Assembly (NCBI RefSeq): GCF_949987515.2 | Contig: NC_082693.1 | Location: 18,968,994 to 19,032,993 of the forward strand | Direction: 5' to 3' | Length of the DNA stretch: 64,000 nt | Origin: Delphinus delphis | Lineage: Eukaryota > Chordata > Mammalia > Artiodactyla > Delphinidae | Shown here: piece by piece, positions 45,061-57,128 of the stretch | How the letters are laid out: each line of letters begins with the position of its first letter | Numbering within the stretch: position 1 is the stretch's first letter | Notes under the pieces: generated by a model | What the model saw: only the letters and a program-made list of their open reading frames with translations | The model's database searches: none | Told to the model about the DNA's origin: nothing | Program-made: the position numbers and the translations under genes

Positions 45061-46909
45061 TTTTATTTTAGATTTTGTCTCTTAACAGTGAAATAGCATT
45101 ATAATGGCCATATCTTAAATTTTATTGAATGTGCCAATTTGTTTTCCAAAACTTTTTTTCTGATTTTCAAAATAAGCCTATTTTTAGAGATTTCTTTTTA
45201 GGGTTTGTTACTTCATTGTTTACAATACCTTTTTCAAAAGCTATATATATATTTTACTTTGATTTTACTCAAATGAGGCAAGATATTTCCAGACTTAATA
45301 TTTACTAATGAAAGTGACTGTGGGTTACCTGAAGCTGAGACATAATCAATTTTCTCCTGCTTTTTTTCATAGCGGGGATTCAAGTTGCACAGCACCTAAA
45401 TGTCTCTAATTTTTGCAGGCATTAGTATATTATTTAATAACCAGTGGAGCATATGAAATGCTACACCACTTAGTTGGCACTGCTTTGGGTCTTTTTTAAA
45501 TCTCTACTTGACCTAATGCACTTTACTCCTAAAAACTATCCCTCTCAATCTCAAAGCAAGCGTATTGTTAATTTACTGCTCTCTTGGCTTTTGTAATTTG
45601 CTAAATCTGAGTGGATGTAGATAGCTGGGATTGAAGAAACAAGGACAGGAACAGTCTTCAGGCATGTCCCAAAAGCAGCACCTTATGAACAGACTTCAGT
45701 TGGCATAGGCTGTGTGTCTCTGAGTTAATGAAAAATACAACATATCTTAAACAATTTTTTTTCAGGCAATATCCACTCAAAAATGAAGCATGGAAACGCT
45801 TTTTCCAAATCAAACTTCATCTGCCTTACACTTGGTGGAATTTCTCCAAGATTCTGGCATATGTTTATCTTTCTTTCTTTGGTATTAATATTCGTGAGTT
45901 TTCTTTTTTCTATTGTCTCTTTTCTCTATAGCTTTTTTAACGTTGGAACTTGCGAGGATCTGCATGGAGGATTAAAGCTAAGGTCAATTTAAATATGTCC
46001 ATGTTTTGATATTTTTAGAAAATATAGTGCCTATGAATTATGTATTTGAGCTATGTAAAATCACATCTAATAAGAAATACATGACTATATTGTTGACAGT
46101 TTCTAAATCTGTGAACAAGTATGAACTAATGGTTTGCTAATAAACAATAGCAAAAATGATAAGAATTAATACCTTAAAATATCTCCAAATTCTGAATATA
46201 AGTTTATATTTCATAACATAATATCAATGTAATACAAAGCACTCAAATAATATCCAAAATGGCATCAATGATTGTGACCCCAGACTCAGAGATTCAGAGC
46301 CTAGAAGGATCAAATTCTGTTGAACTGTTTCCTTGTGTGCTGCCTCCTGCTGATCCATATTTGACCTTCCAGCTTTAGTGCTAGCTGGGTTTAAATTCTG
46401 CTAGGGATTTCTTAATTCTAATGCTCTGATTTCTGCTAAAGCACCTGAATGAAAGCCTTAAAACTCTCACTATCTGTTTATATCTTCCTCTGAAGGGAAT
46501 GTAGGTTTGGGAGAAAGGATGAAGGGGAAAGATTGAGGAGGGAGGCTGTATCACCAGGGTGAAGAGATGACATCACTATTACGGAAAAAAAAAATCAGAG
46601 AACACAGAAGACAAAGGATGAGCGTATTGAAAGCAAACTTTGCCCATGTTAGTTTTGCTTACAGTGACCCATTACCTGACTCCTGTTAGTCCACAAATGA
46701 TCTCTTATCCACTAGTCATTATTAGCTTATTGATATGTGGGGGTGGAGTGTTTGATCAGACAATGTTCAGGAGGTGGAATTTACTGACTTTGTTCAGTTG
46801 TTGAGCATGGTTTTGAGGTTTTGAGATGTCTTATTTGTCACAGCTTTTGGAATAGCTTTTATTTCTCTGAACATGAGTGTACAAATTAAAAAAAAAAATC
46901 TCATTAAAA
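45061..46909. other. Unassigned AT-rich sequence
   Basis: No repeat or gene is recognised in about 1.85 kb. Small frames near 45728-45992 are hydrophobic, AT-driven and unsupported. Confidence 0.4.
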
Positions 46910-46914
46910 ACCAA

Positions 46915-47025
46915 GCTCTACAAAGACAGGGCATTTGTATTTTTCCCTTCTGTATTCCTGGCATTTAAGAGGGTATTTGGTACATAATAGTTGCTCAATA
47001 AATATTTATTTATTGAGTAAGTGGA
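46915..47025 (+). repeat. L2 3' terminus
   Basis: 'caagctctacaaagacaggg', 'gtattcctggcatttaagag' and 'gtacataatagttgctcaat' lead to 'aaatatttatttattgagta', the L2 3' end. Confidence 0.85.
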
Positions 47026-47081
47026 AAAATGAGTGAAGTCAGCAATCATCAAAGTGCAGTATTAAGGTTGTTGGATTATAG

Positions 47082-47345
47082 AAAAGTCTAAACTTATGGT
47101 TACCAGAGGGGAAAGATAGGGGGAGGGATAAATTGGGAATTTGGGATTAACATATACACACTACTGTATATAAAATAGATAAACAACAAGGACCTACTGT
47201 ATAGGACAGGGAACTATTTTCATTATCTTGTAATAACCTATAACGGAAGAGAATCTGGAAAAGAATATCTTGAATATTCACTTTGTTGTACACCTGAAAC
47301 GTTGTGAATCAACTATACTTCAATAAAAAATGAAAACAAAAGTCT
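47082..47345 (+). mobile_element. LINE-1 3' end with short target-site duplication
   Basis: 'tatggttaccagaggggaaa', 'acctactgtataggacaggg', 'gtgaatcaactatacttcaa' then an A-rich tail. Same 3' UTR type as the 16422 L1. TSD AAAAGTCT at 47082-47089 and 47338-47345. Confidence 0.9.
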
Positions 47346-47510
47346 CCCCTTGTCAAAAAAAATGTTGTCTAATATAACGAATAGAGCCCTGAATGAGACA
47401 TCACAATTGGATTCTCCTTCCTGTCATGGGACTAAATTTCTTTGCAACCTTTCTCCCATCTAAGTTTTCTCTTTTGTAATCTGAGTGACGAGAGAGTTTC
47501 TAATGAAGAT
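47346..47510 (+). repeat. Possible MIR fragment
   Basis: 'gggactaaatttctttgcaa' and 'tctcttttgtaatctgagtga' resemble the 'ctgtgtgacc..cctc..tcttctcatctgtaaaatg' core of MIR, but the match is weak. Confidence 0.4.
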
Positions 47511-49156
47511 AATCAGCATAAACTTCCCCACAAACTCAAGTAGCAAACCACATGTGTCATATTAGCCAGAAAATATCTGCTACTTTCTTCCTATAGATCT
47601 TTTGTTAACCTCGGGGCTTATGCACTGCAAAGCAGGGAGAACATTGCTGCTCTTGCTTTGCACTGCCACGTGGTATCACATGTGACAGATGATACCAGTC
47701 CACCCAGTGATGATGCTCCCTTGGTCCATAAAGCTGACCCTTCTACTGTGGTTCTGCAGGGAGGGAGGGTAATTAACAATCACTTGAGTCAGCCTGGGCA
47801 GCTCTTAGGTTGAAACAATTAGTTCTCAACTCTTTGAATCCTAAACCCAGCTGACTCCCAGCGTGCCCAACCAGGATGAAGACATGATTTAGTACAGTAT
47901 TTGCCATCTTTCTGAACCAGAACCACCTCTTTCTTCCTTTCACAGCCTTCACACCTACAGAGAGTGGGCTGCTTTCTTTTAAATTTCAGAACATAAATTG
48001 TCTGATAATCCTATCTGTTGACTATAAGACACTCCTGTGTTTGACATATCTCAATTTAAATTGTAGTGCATTTAAGTACTGCTCTTCACTCTCCTCCAGG
48101 CTGGGTCTTTTAACACAGTATTTCATCACCCCAGGGTATTGTCAGATAGTCAAGAAGGCCACCTAGAAATCCCTTGTAGTCAAAACCTGATAGTCTCTTT
48201 TATCTGGGAAGGTGGGGAGAATAACTGAGATCAACTCTGATTAGGCATTTGGGAGCAGCTGGCAGCATATTGGTACAGAGGGGATAATTATATTTTATAC
48301 TCTGGCAAATATGGTAACAAACCCTTTCCTTGGGCAATGGGGCACTTTGCCAGCCTTTTAAGAAAAATATCTCCTGATGCTTCCAGAGATTCCCAAACCT
48401 ACCCTTTGGAAGGAACTCGGCTTCTTTCCAAAGATAATTTACCATTTTAGAAATTAGAATAGGAATACACCCTTGTTATCCATCCCTGGGCAGTGTGAAT
48501 GGAGAAAAACAAAGCATTGTTCGCAGCATTGGCAAGCTATGACATGTCTGAATTTAATTTTGAGTCTCATTGTCAAAGCCAATTTGAGGAAAAATTATGA
48601 AACAGATAGAGACCAAACATTAACACCTTGCCCTCTACCTCATCAACTCCCTTTCCCATTCAATTTATCCTATACCCTACAATTGTAATACTCAAGCCCC
48701 CAGGAAGGACCTCACGTATATATGTTCCCCTCTGTCTTTCAGTGGGTTTTCAACTAATTCCTGGTAAGGTTTTAACTAGTAACTAAGGTAATGTTCACTG
48801 GTAAATACTACGGAAAAATTCTGTACAAGGAAGAATTTGCATTGCTGATTCTTTTGATAGATTATGGTTTTAATGTGTTTAGGGAGAGTGTTGCCTAATA
48901 TTTCAAATTGACCTGGCCACAGAAGCCCTACTATAGGGGATTGGGGAAATTTAGGGTCTCCAGCTCGATCTCACAGACTTGTCAATAGGGACTCTCTGAA
49001 CATCTGGTCACGGCCTGCCTGGTTGCATCAATAACATTTTCTTATACTCATTCTTCCCACAGGAAATGAAACATGATGCTGGAAGCTCACCCATAAAGCC
49101 TACTTTGGGTGTGGGATGGGGTGGAGTTGAAAAGTTTGACACTTTAGTGATCCCCT
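47511..49156. other. Unassigned sequence
   Basis: No confident repeat, RNA or exon. Mixed composition, with several short frames lacking recognisable domains. Confidence 0.4.
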
Positions 49157-49579
49157 TCCCCTCCCACTCTCTTTTTTTTAATTGAAGATTAGTTGACATA
49201 CAATATAATATGTTACAGGCATACAATATAGTGATTTACAATTTTACAGGTTATACTCCATTTATAGTTCTTATCAAATGTTGGCTATATTCCCTGTGCT
49301 GTACAATATATCCTTATAGTTTATTTTGTACATAATCGTTTGTACCTCTTAGTCCCATACCCCTATATTTTCCCTCTCCCTCTCCATCTCCCCACTAGTA
49401 ACCACTAGTTTGTTCTCTATATCTGTGAGTCGTAGATTCTACATATAAGTGACATCATATAGTATTTATGTTTGTCTGACTTATTTCACTTAGCACAATG
49501 CCCTCCCAGGCCATCCATGTTGCTACAAATTGCAAAATTTCAGTCTTTTATATGGCTGAGTAGTAGTCCATTGTGTGTG

Positions 49580-49643
<64 letters not shown>

Positions 49644-51195
49644 ATCTTTTTTATTCATTCATCTGTTGATGGACATTGGACATTCAGGCTGTTTCCATAT
49701 CTTGGCAATTGTAAACAATGCTGCTATGGACATTTTCGTGTACGCATCTTTTAGAATTAGTGTTTTTGTTTTTTTCAGATATATACGCAGGAGTGAAATT
49801 GCTGGCTCGTATGGTAGTCTTATTTTTAGTTTTTTGAGAAACCTCCATACTGTTCCACAGTGGCTGCACCAATTTACATTTCCACCAACAGTGTAGGAGG
49901 TTTCCCTTTGCTTCACATCCTTGACAACTTTCATTATTTGTGTTCTTTTTGACAATAGCCATTCTGGCAGGTGAGAGGTGATATCTCATTGTGGTTTTGA
50001 TTTGCATTTCCCTGATGATGAGCGATGTTGAGCATCTTTTCGTGGGCCTGTTGGCCATCTGCACTTCCTCTTTGGAAAAATGTCTATTCAGTTCTTCTGC
50101 CCATTTTTTAATTGGATTGTCTGGTTTTTTGATGTTGAATTGTATGAGCTGTTTATATATTTTGGATATTAACTCCTTATTGGTCATAACATTTGCAAAT
50201 ATTTTCTACTCTTCAGTAAGTTGCCTTTTGTTTTGTCGATGGTTTCCTCTGAAGTGCAAAAGCTTTTAAATTTAATTAGGTCCCATTTGTTTAATTTTGC
50301 TTTTATTTCCTTTGCTTTAGGAGACAAATCCAAAAAAAATATTGCTATGGTTTATGTCAGAGTGTTCTGCCTATGTTTTCCTCTAAGTGTTTAACTGTCA
50401 CTGCTTGCAGATGACATGATACTATACATAGAAAATCCTAAAGATGCCACCAGAAAATTACTAGAGCTCATCAATGAATTTGGTAAATTTGTAGGATACA
50501 AAATTAATATACAGAAATCTGTTGCACTTCTATACACTAACAAACTATCAAAAAGAGAAATTGAGGTAACAATCCCGTTTACTATTGCATCAAAAAGAAT
50601 AAAATACCTAGGAATAAACCTACCTCAGGAGGTGAAATGCCTGTACTCAGAAAACTACGAGACTGATGAAAGAAATTGAAGATGACACAAACAGATGGAA
50701 AGATATACCATATTCTTGGATTGGAAGAATTAATATTGTTAGAATGACCATACTACCCAAGGCAATCTACAGATTCAATGCAATCCCTATCAAAATACCG
50801 ATGGCATTTTTTACTGGAACTGGAGCAAATAATTTTAAAATTTGTATGGAAACACAAGAGACCCTAAACTGTCAAAACATTCTTGAGAAAGAAGAACAGA
50901 GCTGGAGGAATCATGCTCCCTTGCTTCAGACTATATTAAAAAGCTAATCAAAACAGTATGGTACTGGCACAAAAACAGACACATAGATCAATGAAACAGA
51001 ATAGAGATCCCAGGAATAAACCCACACACTTCTGGTTAATTAATCTATGACAAAAGAGACAAGAATATACAATGGATAAAAGACAGTCTCTTCAATTAGT
51101 GGACAGCTATATGTAAAAGAATGAAATTAGAACATTCTCTAAGACAATATACAAAAATAAACTCAAAATGGTTTAAAGACCTGAATGTAAGACCT
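49157..51195 (-). mobile_element. LINE-1 with twin-priming 5' inversion, antisense
   Basis: 49170-50397 is antisense L1: 3' UTR (poly-T at about 49172), then ORF2 C-terminal sequence (49684-50187 on the minus strand retains a 167-codon frame). 50398-51195 is sense L1, opening at the reverse-transcriptase active site ('[16 protein letters not shown]', where the usual FADD is now LADD) and running to 'ggtttaaagacctgaatgta'. In L1 order the sense piece ends about where the antisense piece begins, so the right part is the inverted 5' portion. This is twin priming by the same logic as at 20330. The element is dead. Confidence 0.85.
49581..49643. repeat. (TA)n(CA)n microsatellite inside L1
   Basis: About 23 TA units followed by about eight CA units, at the same L1 ORF2 site that is unexpanded near 38780 and is GT-expanded at 20479. 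Likely polymorphic and prone to slippage. Confidence 0.95.
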
Positions 51196-53539
51196 CCCCC
51201 ATTCTTCTAGAGGATCTACTCTGTCTCATCACATTAGTTTCCACAACACCATAGAGGTAGCGAGTAGAATGAAGAATTGGGAGCTTCTTCAGAAACGTTA
51301 TTTCACTAAAGCAAAATATTATTATCTACATTTTCCTGTTTTTCTTTACTAATACACATGCTTTCTTTCACTGCCTTAACCAGTATCCATTATAAAATTA
51401 AAATTATAAGCATATCCAGTTGAAACTTACATAGTCAATGCTGTGTCAATTTTTCAGACCATCAGTAGAGAGCCTCCAAGGGGTGGTAAGTCTTTTATGA
51501 CAGCCAGACTATGGTAACAATTGCCAGAATAGCCTAGAAATGCTATTAAATGAAAGTACTTTGAGCAGCTCTTCAAATGTAGGATGTGTGTGTGTTGGGG
51601 GCGGAGGAGTACTTTTAAATATGGTATTGCATTTTAAGAGACATTCCCACCGTTAGTAGAGATGACAAAATTTACAGAGAATGAAAGCAATGGATCCAAT
51701 TTTAAGTATGATCACCCACATAATTCAAGTTCTAAATGTGTGAGTTGTCAGTTTTGAAATCATTTGCTTTACAGTCAGGTTAGATGTAAGAGCTGGGGGG
51801 GAAAAGAGGAGATGACACTAACCTGAGCTGTAACCTGATTGTACAATGTTCCATTCTTATTTCCACTTAAACTTGTGGGATATTGGTGTAGGCTGTATTT
51901 GAAATCTGTATCTCCAGCACGCACCAAAGCCCTGATTTATTTTTATTAATAATATAGAACACTTTTCTTTTTTTGGAGGGGTGAAATAATTGCATAGACT
52001 TTCTTCAATTACATTGTACCATATGTTGTAAGATAAGTTATATGAGCATATGTATTTCACTATGAACATGAGCACATCAAGAAGAGAACACAGGATATTT
52101 GGACACTTTCACTGTATGCCATCTCTTCTCCAACCTCATCAAAACCCCTGAAATCTCAGGAAATTTGGATGCTAATCACCTGTGAATCTTCTCACATAAA
52201 ATTTCCAGTAGTTCCTGAAGTTAATACGACCAAAAATGCCAATAGAACAGACTTTGCTATATTACAGAACATCTGGTTCTGATCCTGGCAAGAGAAAATG
52301 AAAAGTAATGGAAACCAGTATTTTGCCAGAATATGTTTTTTTCAAGGTTCTTTTTTAGAAATGGGCAGAGATTCAATGGGCATCAATTCCAGGAATTGCT
52401 GGTTCCCTCCCCATTTTCGTTTCTATAGCTCTTTCAATTATGCACACACCCAGATTTATATGCAGCCATATCTTCTTTTATTTGTAGAGCAAATCTTCAA
52501 TTCACTAGAAATTTCTGATCTATAACGTGGTACACTTGCAACAGAGTCAACATGATAAACCTTTCATGAAACAGGATTATAGCTACTAATTAGAACATGT
52601 TTTGCATTTACTATTTGAAAAACAAGTGGTGGGTGTTCACGATATGTCAGTGACACTGACCTCTTTTATTATATTCATATTTCTCAAAGCTTATAAATCC
52701 ACAATAGATCTTATATTTCACAGAAACAATACTGTTCTAAAGACAAAATATGTTATTATGTTTGCTGTTAAAAAAGGAATTTTTTAAAATGCTACATTTA
52801 AACACAGAAAAATAATAGTGTAAATATATATATATATACTCATATATATGTATCCACATGTAACAAATATAATTTAATTTCATATAGAAGAAAACATCAC
52901 TCTCTTTTGGATCCTTTAATGAAAAGGAATAAATTTGTCCATGGATTTAATATTATAGGAACACTTATCAATAAGCTACATTCCTAGAAAAGTATGAAGA
53001 GGTGTAACAAGGCATAATAAAGTGTTTGTCTAGGGATGCTTTACATTTCATTTTATTTGAAATTAAAGCCAAAGAACAGTCAGATGTTTATGACTCTGCT
53101 GGAAAAAGGAGAACATTTTCATTTTCCCATCTCTGTATATCCCCGCCTGCCCTGTAATCAAAGTAAATTTCTTGTGAAAAGTGGAATTTTAGATACCTTG
53201 GACAGGGAAAGAGAACTCAGTGAAAACAAAGGGATGATATGAAAGAAATCCGATAGGACATATGGGGGGAACAGGGATGGAGAGAAGGCAGGAATTCAGA
53301 AAATTAGAACTAAGTACTTTAAAGCAACCTATGGCATTATGAATGTTTTATTGTTAAACTAAAAAACATATTTCTATCACATTTATATAATTTCATTGTT
53401 TTGTGGTTCACATTACTGAAGGTTCTGATAGAGAGATTCAATCTTAATAAATTCAAAAAGCATTTCTCTTTAGTATTTCTATTCAACTTCTAGTTTTAGA
53501 AGAAAAGATCTGTAAAATATTAGGAAAATAAACAATTGG
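51196..53539. other. Unassigned sequence with a short TA run
   Basis: About 2.3 kb with no recognised transposon. A (TA)n stretch lies near 52824-52852. No open frame has a recognisable domain. Confidence 0.4.
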
Positions 53540-54153
53540 GGGTCTTTCCAAGTTTTCTCACAGTATTGACATAAATCTGTGAAATATGCCCTCCTCTGTG
53601 TCTTTCAGCTTCCTATTAGTAACATGGATCTATAACCCATGGTGCTGCCTTCTTCCCAAAGCTTGTGTTTGTTCAAGGACAAACACAATCCTATTTTTCT
53701 CATATCAGCAAATTCCCTAGGATTGAAGAAAAATTTGCACTAAATCCTTCAAAACATTAAATCCTGTGTAACCAAAATTAAACTTACATAAAATATTTTT
53801 CAAAGTTTTCAGCACTCCCTGTTATCCTTCCATATGTTCAGTGTTTGTTTTTCGTGCTGAACAAATAAAAAGGGGAAACTAGTGTTAAGAGAAGGATATT
53901 CGAGTTACTTTAGTGAAGTACTGCCTATCTATCAAAGCCATTCCCAGTTTTGGTGCAAAACTGGATGCAAATTTTAATTAACCTAATTAATTTGTGTATT
54001 CAGTGAAAAATGTGTGCACCCTAAAGGTTTAGGCAGGCCATGACCTCTCAGGTAACTACATGTTTTGATATGTGTCCAAACCCCAAATAAAATTTTGAAA
54101 CCATTTGGGAAGGTCTCGAGTGAATGTTCTTGATATTTAAAATATGCTCTGCC
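53540..54153. other. Low-repeat sequence; possible conserved element around 53920-54070
   Basis: 53920-54070 contains an ATGCAAAT octamer followed within 10 bp by TTAATTAA and CCTAATTAATT, a dense set of homeodomain and POU-type sites. A perfect hairpin lies at 53663-53688. These are direct sequence observations; function is inference. Confidence 0.3.
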
Positions 54154-54597
54154 TTACCATATGTTTGTAGAATTCTGAATATTGGCCAGTTTCTCTTTGC
54201 GAACAGTTGCAGTGCTAGGACTGACTTTTAGAAATTCCTCACTACAGTAGAGTGTCTCAAGGATCTTGTGAGTTTTGTGCGTATGAACTGTATGAATTTT
54301 TAAGTTTGGAAGGGGGGCAGTGGGGCTGGTTGAAATTCGAGGAGTAGGAGGCAAAATAGGTTGCAAAGAAGGACGTTGTACCCTTTGGAAATGGTGGCAG
54401 AATACGCGATGGGCAGCAGCACAGGTCTCTTTCCTTTGTGAGCAGCTTGGCCAGGTCTTGTGTCTCTGGACCACTGGCATGTAGCTGAAAGCAAAGTGCT
54501 GTGAGTCCCATGTGGTCAGGAGGAGAGCGCTGTGGACAGAGGCCACACTGGTGGCTGAAGGCCACCAGCTCCATGTCTTAAGGAGAGTTGAGGGCAC
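54154..54597 (-). other. Unexplained 147-codon open frame, probably not a gene
   Basis: This is one of the longest open frames outside recognised transposons, starting with ATG on the minus strand. The product is rich in Ser, Thr, Pro and His, has no transmembrane or signal segment, and shows no motif I recognise. There is no sign of splice-site context or polyadenylation. The region is GC-richer than its flanks, which lengthens frames by chance. A fragment of an old retrocopy is possible. Confidence 0.2.
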
Positions 54598-54599
54598 TA

Positions 54600-54795
54600 T
54601 CCATGGAGAAATAGAATGAGAGCTTTCAGAACCAATGGACTGGTTTTCATTCCAAGTCTGTCTTTCTAACTGGTGGTTCTGGGTAAGCTGCTTAACCTCT
54701 CAGAGATTTGGGTTCCCCATCTGTAAAACGGGGGTCATGGAATTTGTCTATACAGGGTTATACTAAGGATGAATGCTCTCCAAGTAAATGTACTA
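54600..54795 (+). repeat. MIR
   Basis: 'ctggtggttctgggtaagctg', 'cttaacctctcagagatttg', 'ggttccccatctgtaaaacg' follow the MIR core in sense orientation. Confidence 0.9.
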
Positions 54796-55129
54796 GTACC
54801 TAGCAGTCTTTCAATCAAGACTCTTCTCCCTCAGCCTGTTCTCCCTCCATCATCTTACCCATGCTTGAGGTTTAAACTGAGATATTTGCTGATAATCCCC
54901 AAATCTATGATGCAACTGTGTAATAAACCCTCCTCTTTAGTGTTTCAGACTCATAAAGCCAGGCCCCCCCTTCTCTCTCAATTGAGCTAACACAATAGTT
55001 CTCTAAACAGTCTCCCTGCCTGATGCCCTCAAATGCATCCTCCACGCATTTGGCAAAACGACCCTAAAATGCAAACCTAACAGGTCTTTCCCTTTTGAAA
55101 AGCACTCAATCATGCCTCATCACCTATGC

Positions 55130-55270
55130 AAGGTCTGCAATCTATGGTCCAAGGGCCACACACACACACACACACACACACACAAAGAGTGTGCAAGAGG
55201 CTGATTGTGGTCTGTAAAGTCTAAAATATTTACTCTCTGGACCTTGACAGAAAACATTTGCCAAGCAGGA
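55130..55270 (+). mobile_element. hAT-type non-autonomous transposon fragment
   Basis: 'aggtctgcaatctatggtcc' and 'aagggccaca' at the left and 'gtctgtaaagtctaaaatat', 'ttactctctggacc', 'agaaaacatttgcc' at the right match the ends of a common mammalian hAT non-autonomous element ('gtccgcaaactatggcccgcgggcc ... aaagcctaaaatatttactatctggccc'). The middle is replaced by a CA microsatellite. Confidence 0.75.
55157..55185. repeat. (CA)n microsatellite
   Basis: About 14 CA units within the hAT fragment. Confidence 0.95.
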
Positions 55271-55659
55271 TACGCTTCAGGTCCTGACTCACACACAGCT
55301 CTCCCGGGTCTTCTCTTGCCCCTCTTACCTTCAGCCATACTGACCACTTGTATGTTGTTTAGTCATAGAGAATCTATAATTCCATGCCCCTGTGTGTGGC
55401 ACAGCCTGTGATCTCTGTCACAAATGCCTTTTCTCTTATCTTCAGCGGGCTAACACCTACTCATTCATTAATTTTCACATCAGCTCTCTCCTCCTCCAGG
55501 AAGCCTTCTTTGAATACCTGCCTCAGGCATGCTGACCAAACAGAGTTCATTGTCCTTTCTTCTGTACTCCCATCATCGCTTATGAATATCCCTAATATTA
55601 TAACTCACATTATATTATTTTTCTCATATGGGTCATACTTTCCAGCTTCTTTGTGTGCC

Positions 55660-56395
55660 TGATAATATTTGATTAGATGCCAGACATTGTAAATTTAGCC
55701 TTGTTAGATATGGATATTTTTGTATGGCTTTGCTCTGAGACACATTTAAGTTACTTGAAAAGAGTTTGACTCCTTGAGGTCATGGTTTTAAGCTTTGTTA
55801 AACTGGAAAAGAGCAGCCTTTAGTCTAGCGCTAATTTGGGCCCACTACTGAGTGATGCTCTGTGAGCTATGAGGTTTGCCACTCTGGCTGGTGGGAAAAC
55901 AAATTATCCTCAGCTCTAAGTGAGCACCAAGTATTATTTCTTCAATTCATTCAGATGGTTCTTCACTTGGCCTTGGTTAGTTCCCTCGGCAACTGTGCTC
56001 TCAGTACCCTATGGAAGATTAGAGGGGTCTCCAAGGCTTGGGCCTCCAAGGCTCTCTGTGCAGTGCTCTTTTCTCCTGCAGTCTACCATCTACCATGAGA
56101 ACTCCAGCTGCTTGATCTCCTAGAACTCTCAGCTCCAACTCCTCAACTCAAAGAATCCACTGAGCTCTGACTGGGTTCGTCCTCCTGGCATGGTGGCCTG
56201 GAAACTCTGCAGACAGTAAGCTGGGGCTGTCTTAAGGCTCACCTAATTAATTTCTCATCTCTCAGTAATCACTTCCTTTGTTGCCTGATGTTCACTGTCT
56301 TAAGAATCATTGATTTATAGATTTTGTCCTTTTTTAAGTTGTTTCAGCAGGAGGCTAAATTCTGTTACTTCATCTGGATCAGAAGCGGAAATACC
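55660..56395 (-). repeat. L1M 5'-region fragment, antisense
   Basis: 'gatgccagacattgtaaatt', 'gagcagcctttagtctagcg', 'gtggcctggaaactctgcag', and a right edge 'tcatctggatcagaagcgga' match the antisense 5' region of old L1M elements. It inserted in, and now divides, the L2. Frames such as 55862-56098 are artefacts. Confidence 0.75.
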
Positions 56396-56530
56396 ACATT
56401 ATTTTACCACTATTAACTTAGGACTGTATTTCCCCTTGCTAAACTGCGAGGTCCTTAATAGCAGGGCTTTCATTTCTAGCACCTAGTACCATGTTGTATT
56501 TTACACATAGTACTTTCTCAACAGGTTTTT

Positions 56531-57128
56531 TTAAACAAATGTTCAGGGAAAAAGAAAAGCATGAAAGAGACAGAATTAAATGGATCTTCCGTCTTCTGCA
56601 GGGTTCCCCTGGACACCGTTATTGCTAGAGCTCTCTTTAAACACACGGCTGAACTCTCTGCAATACTAATCTTAAAGCAACGCTGCTTACAAAGCCACTT
56701 CAAAAATGGTACTCAATACATAAAGTGGTACTCGGTACATGTACTGTTTATCACTATTCATCAGAGGCCATAAGAAACATGGTATTAGAATACAAAAATC
56801 AAACAATATTGCTTGACTTAGTCTGATAATAATAAGTACTAAAGCTCCCTGAATTACAGAGTTTCTTTCACTGATAATGGTTTGAACTTCTCTGGTTATA
56901 CTTCCATGTTGTGGGAAGACAATTATAGGATGTTTAGCTAAAGAAATGTTTCAGTAATTGCTTTCATTAAACATTTCATGTAGATTATTATATCAGACAT
57001 TATTACCTGACAATCTGACAAACCTGCACTCTTTAGTGGAAGAAAATGATATTGGATTGACAATTAATAACATTAAATGCCTAGTTTTACAAAAAGCTGT
57101 TGCTAGTGAAGATAGCTTAGAATACCAT
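56531..57128. other. Unassigned sequence
   Basis: No recognised repeat or gene. Confidence 0.4.

Larger units (their letters stand above)
54985..56530 (+). repeat. L2 LINE, long 3' fragment split by two later insertions
   Basis: Three L2 pieces are in order. 54985-55129: 'catcctccacgcatttggca', 'aaaagcactcaatcatgcc'. 55300-55658: 'aggaagccttctttgaatac', 'ctgtactcccatcatcgctt'. 56396-56530: 'ctgcgaggtccttaatagcag', 'ggctttcatttctagc', to 'catagtactttctcaaca'. The gaps hold a hAT fragment (55130-55270) and an L1M piece (55660-56395). Confidence 0.85.
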
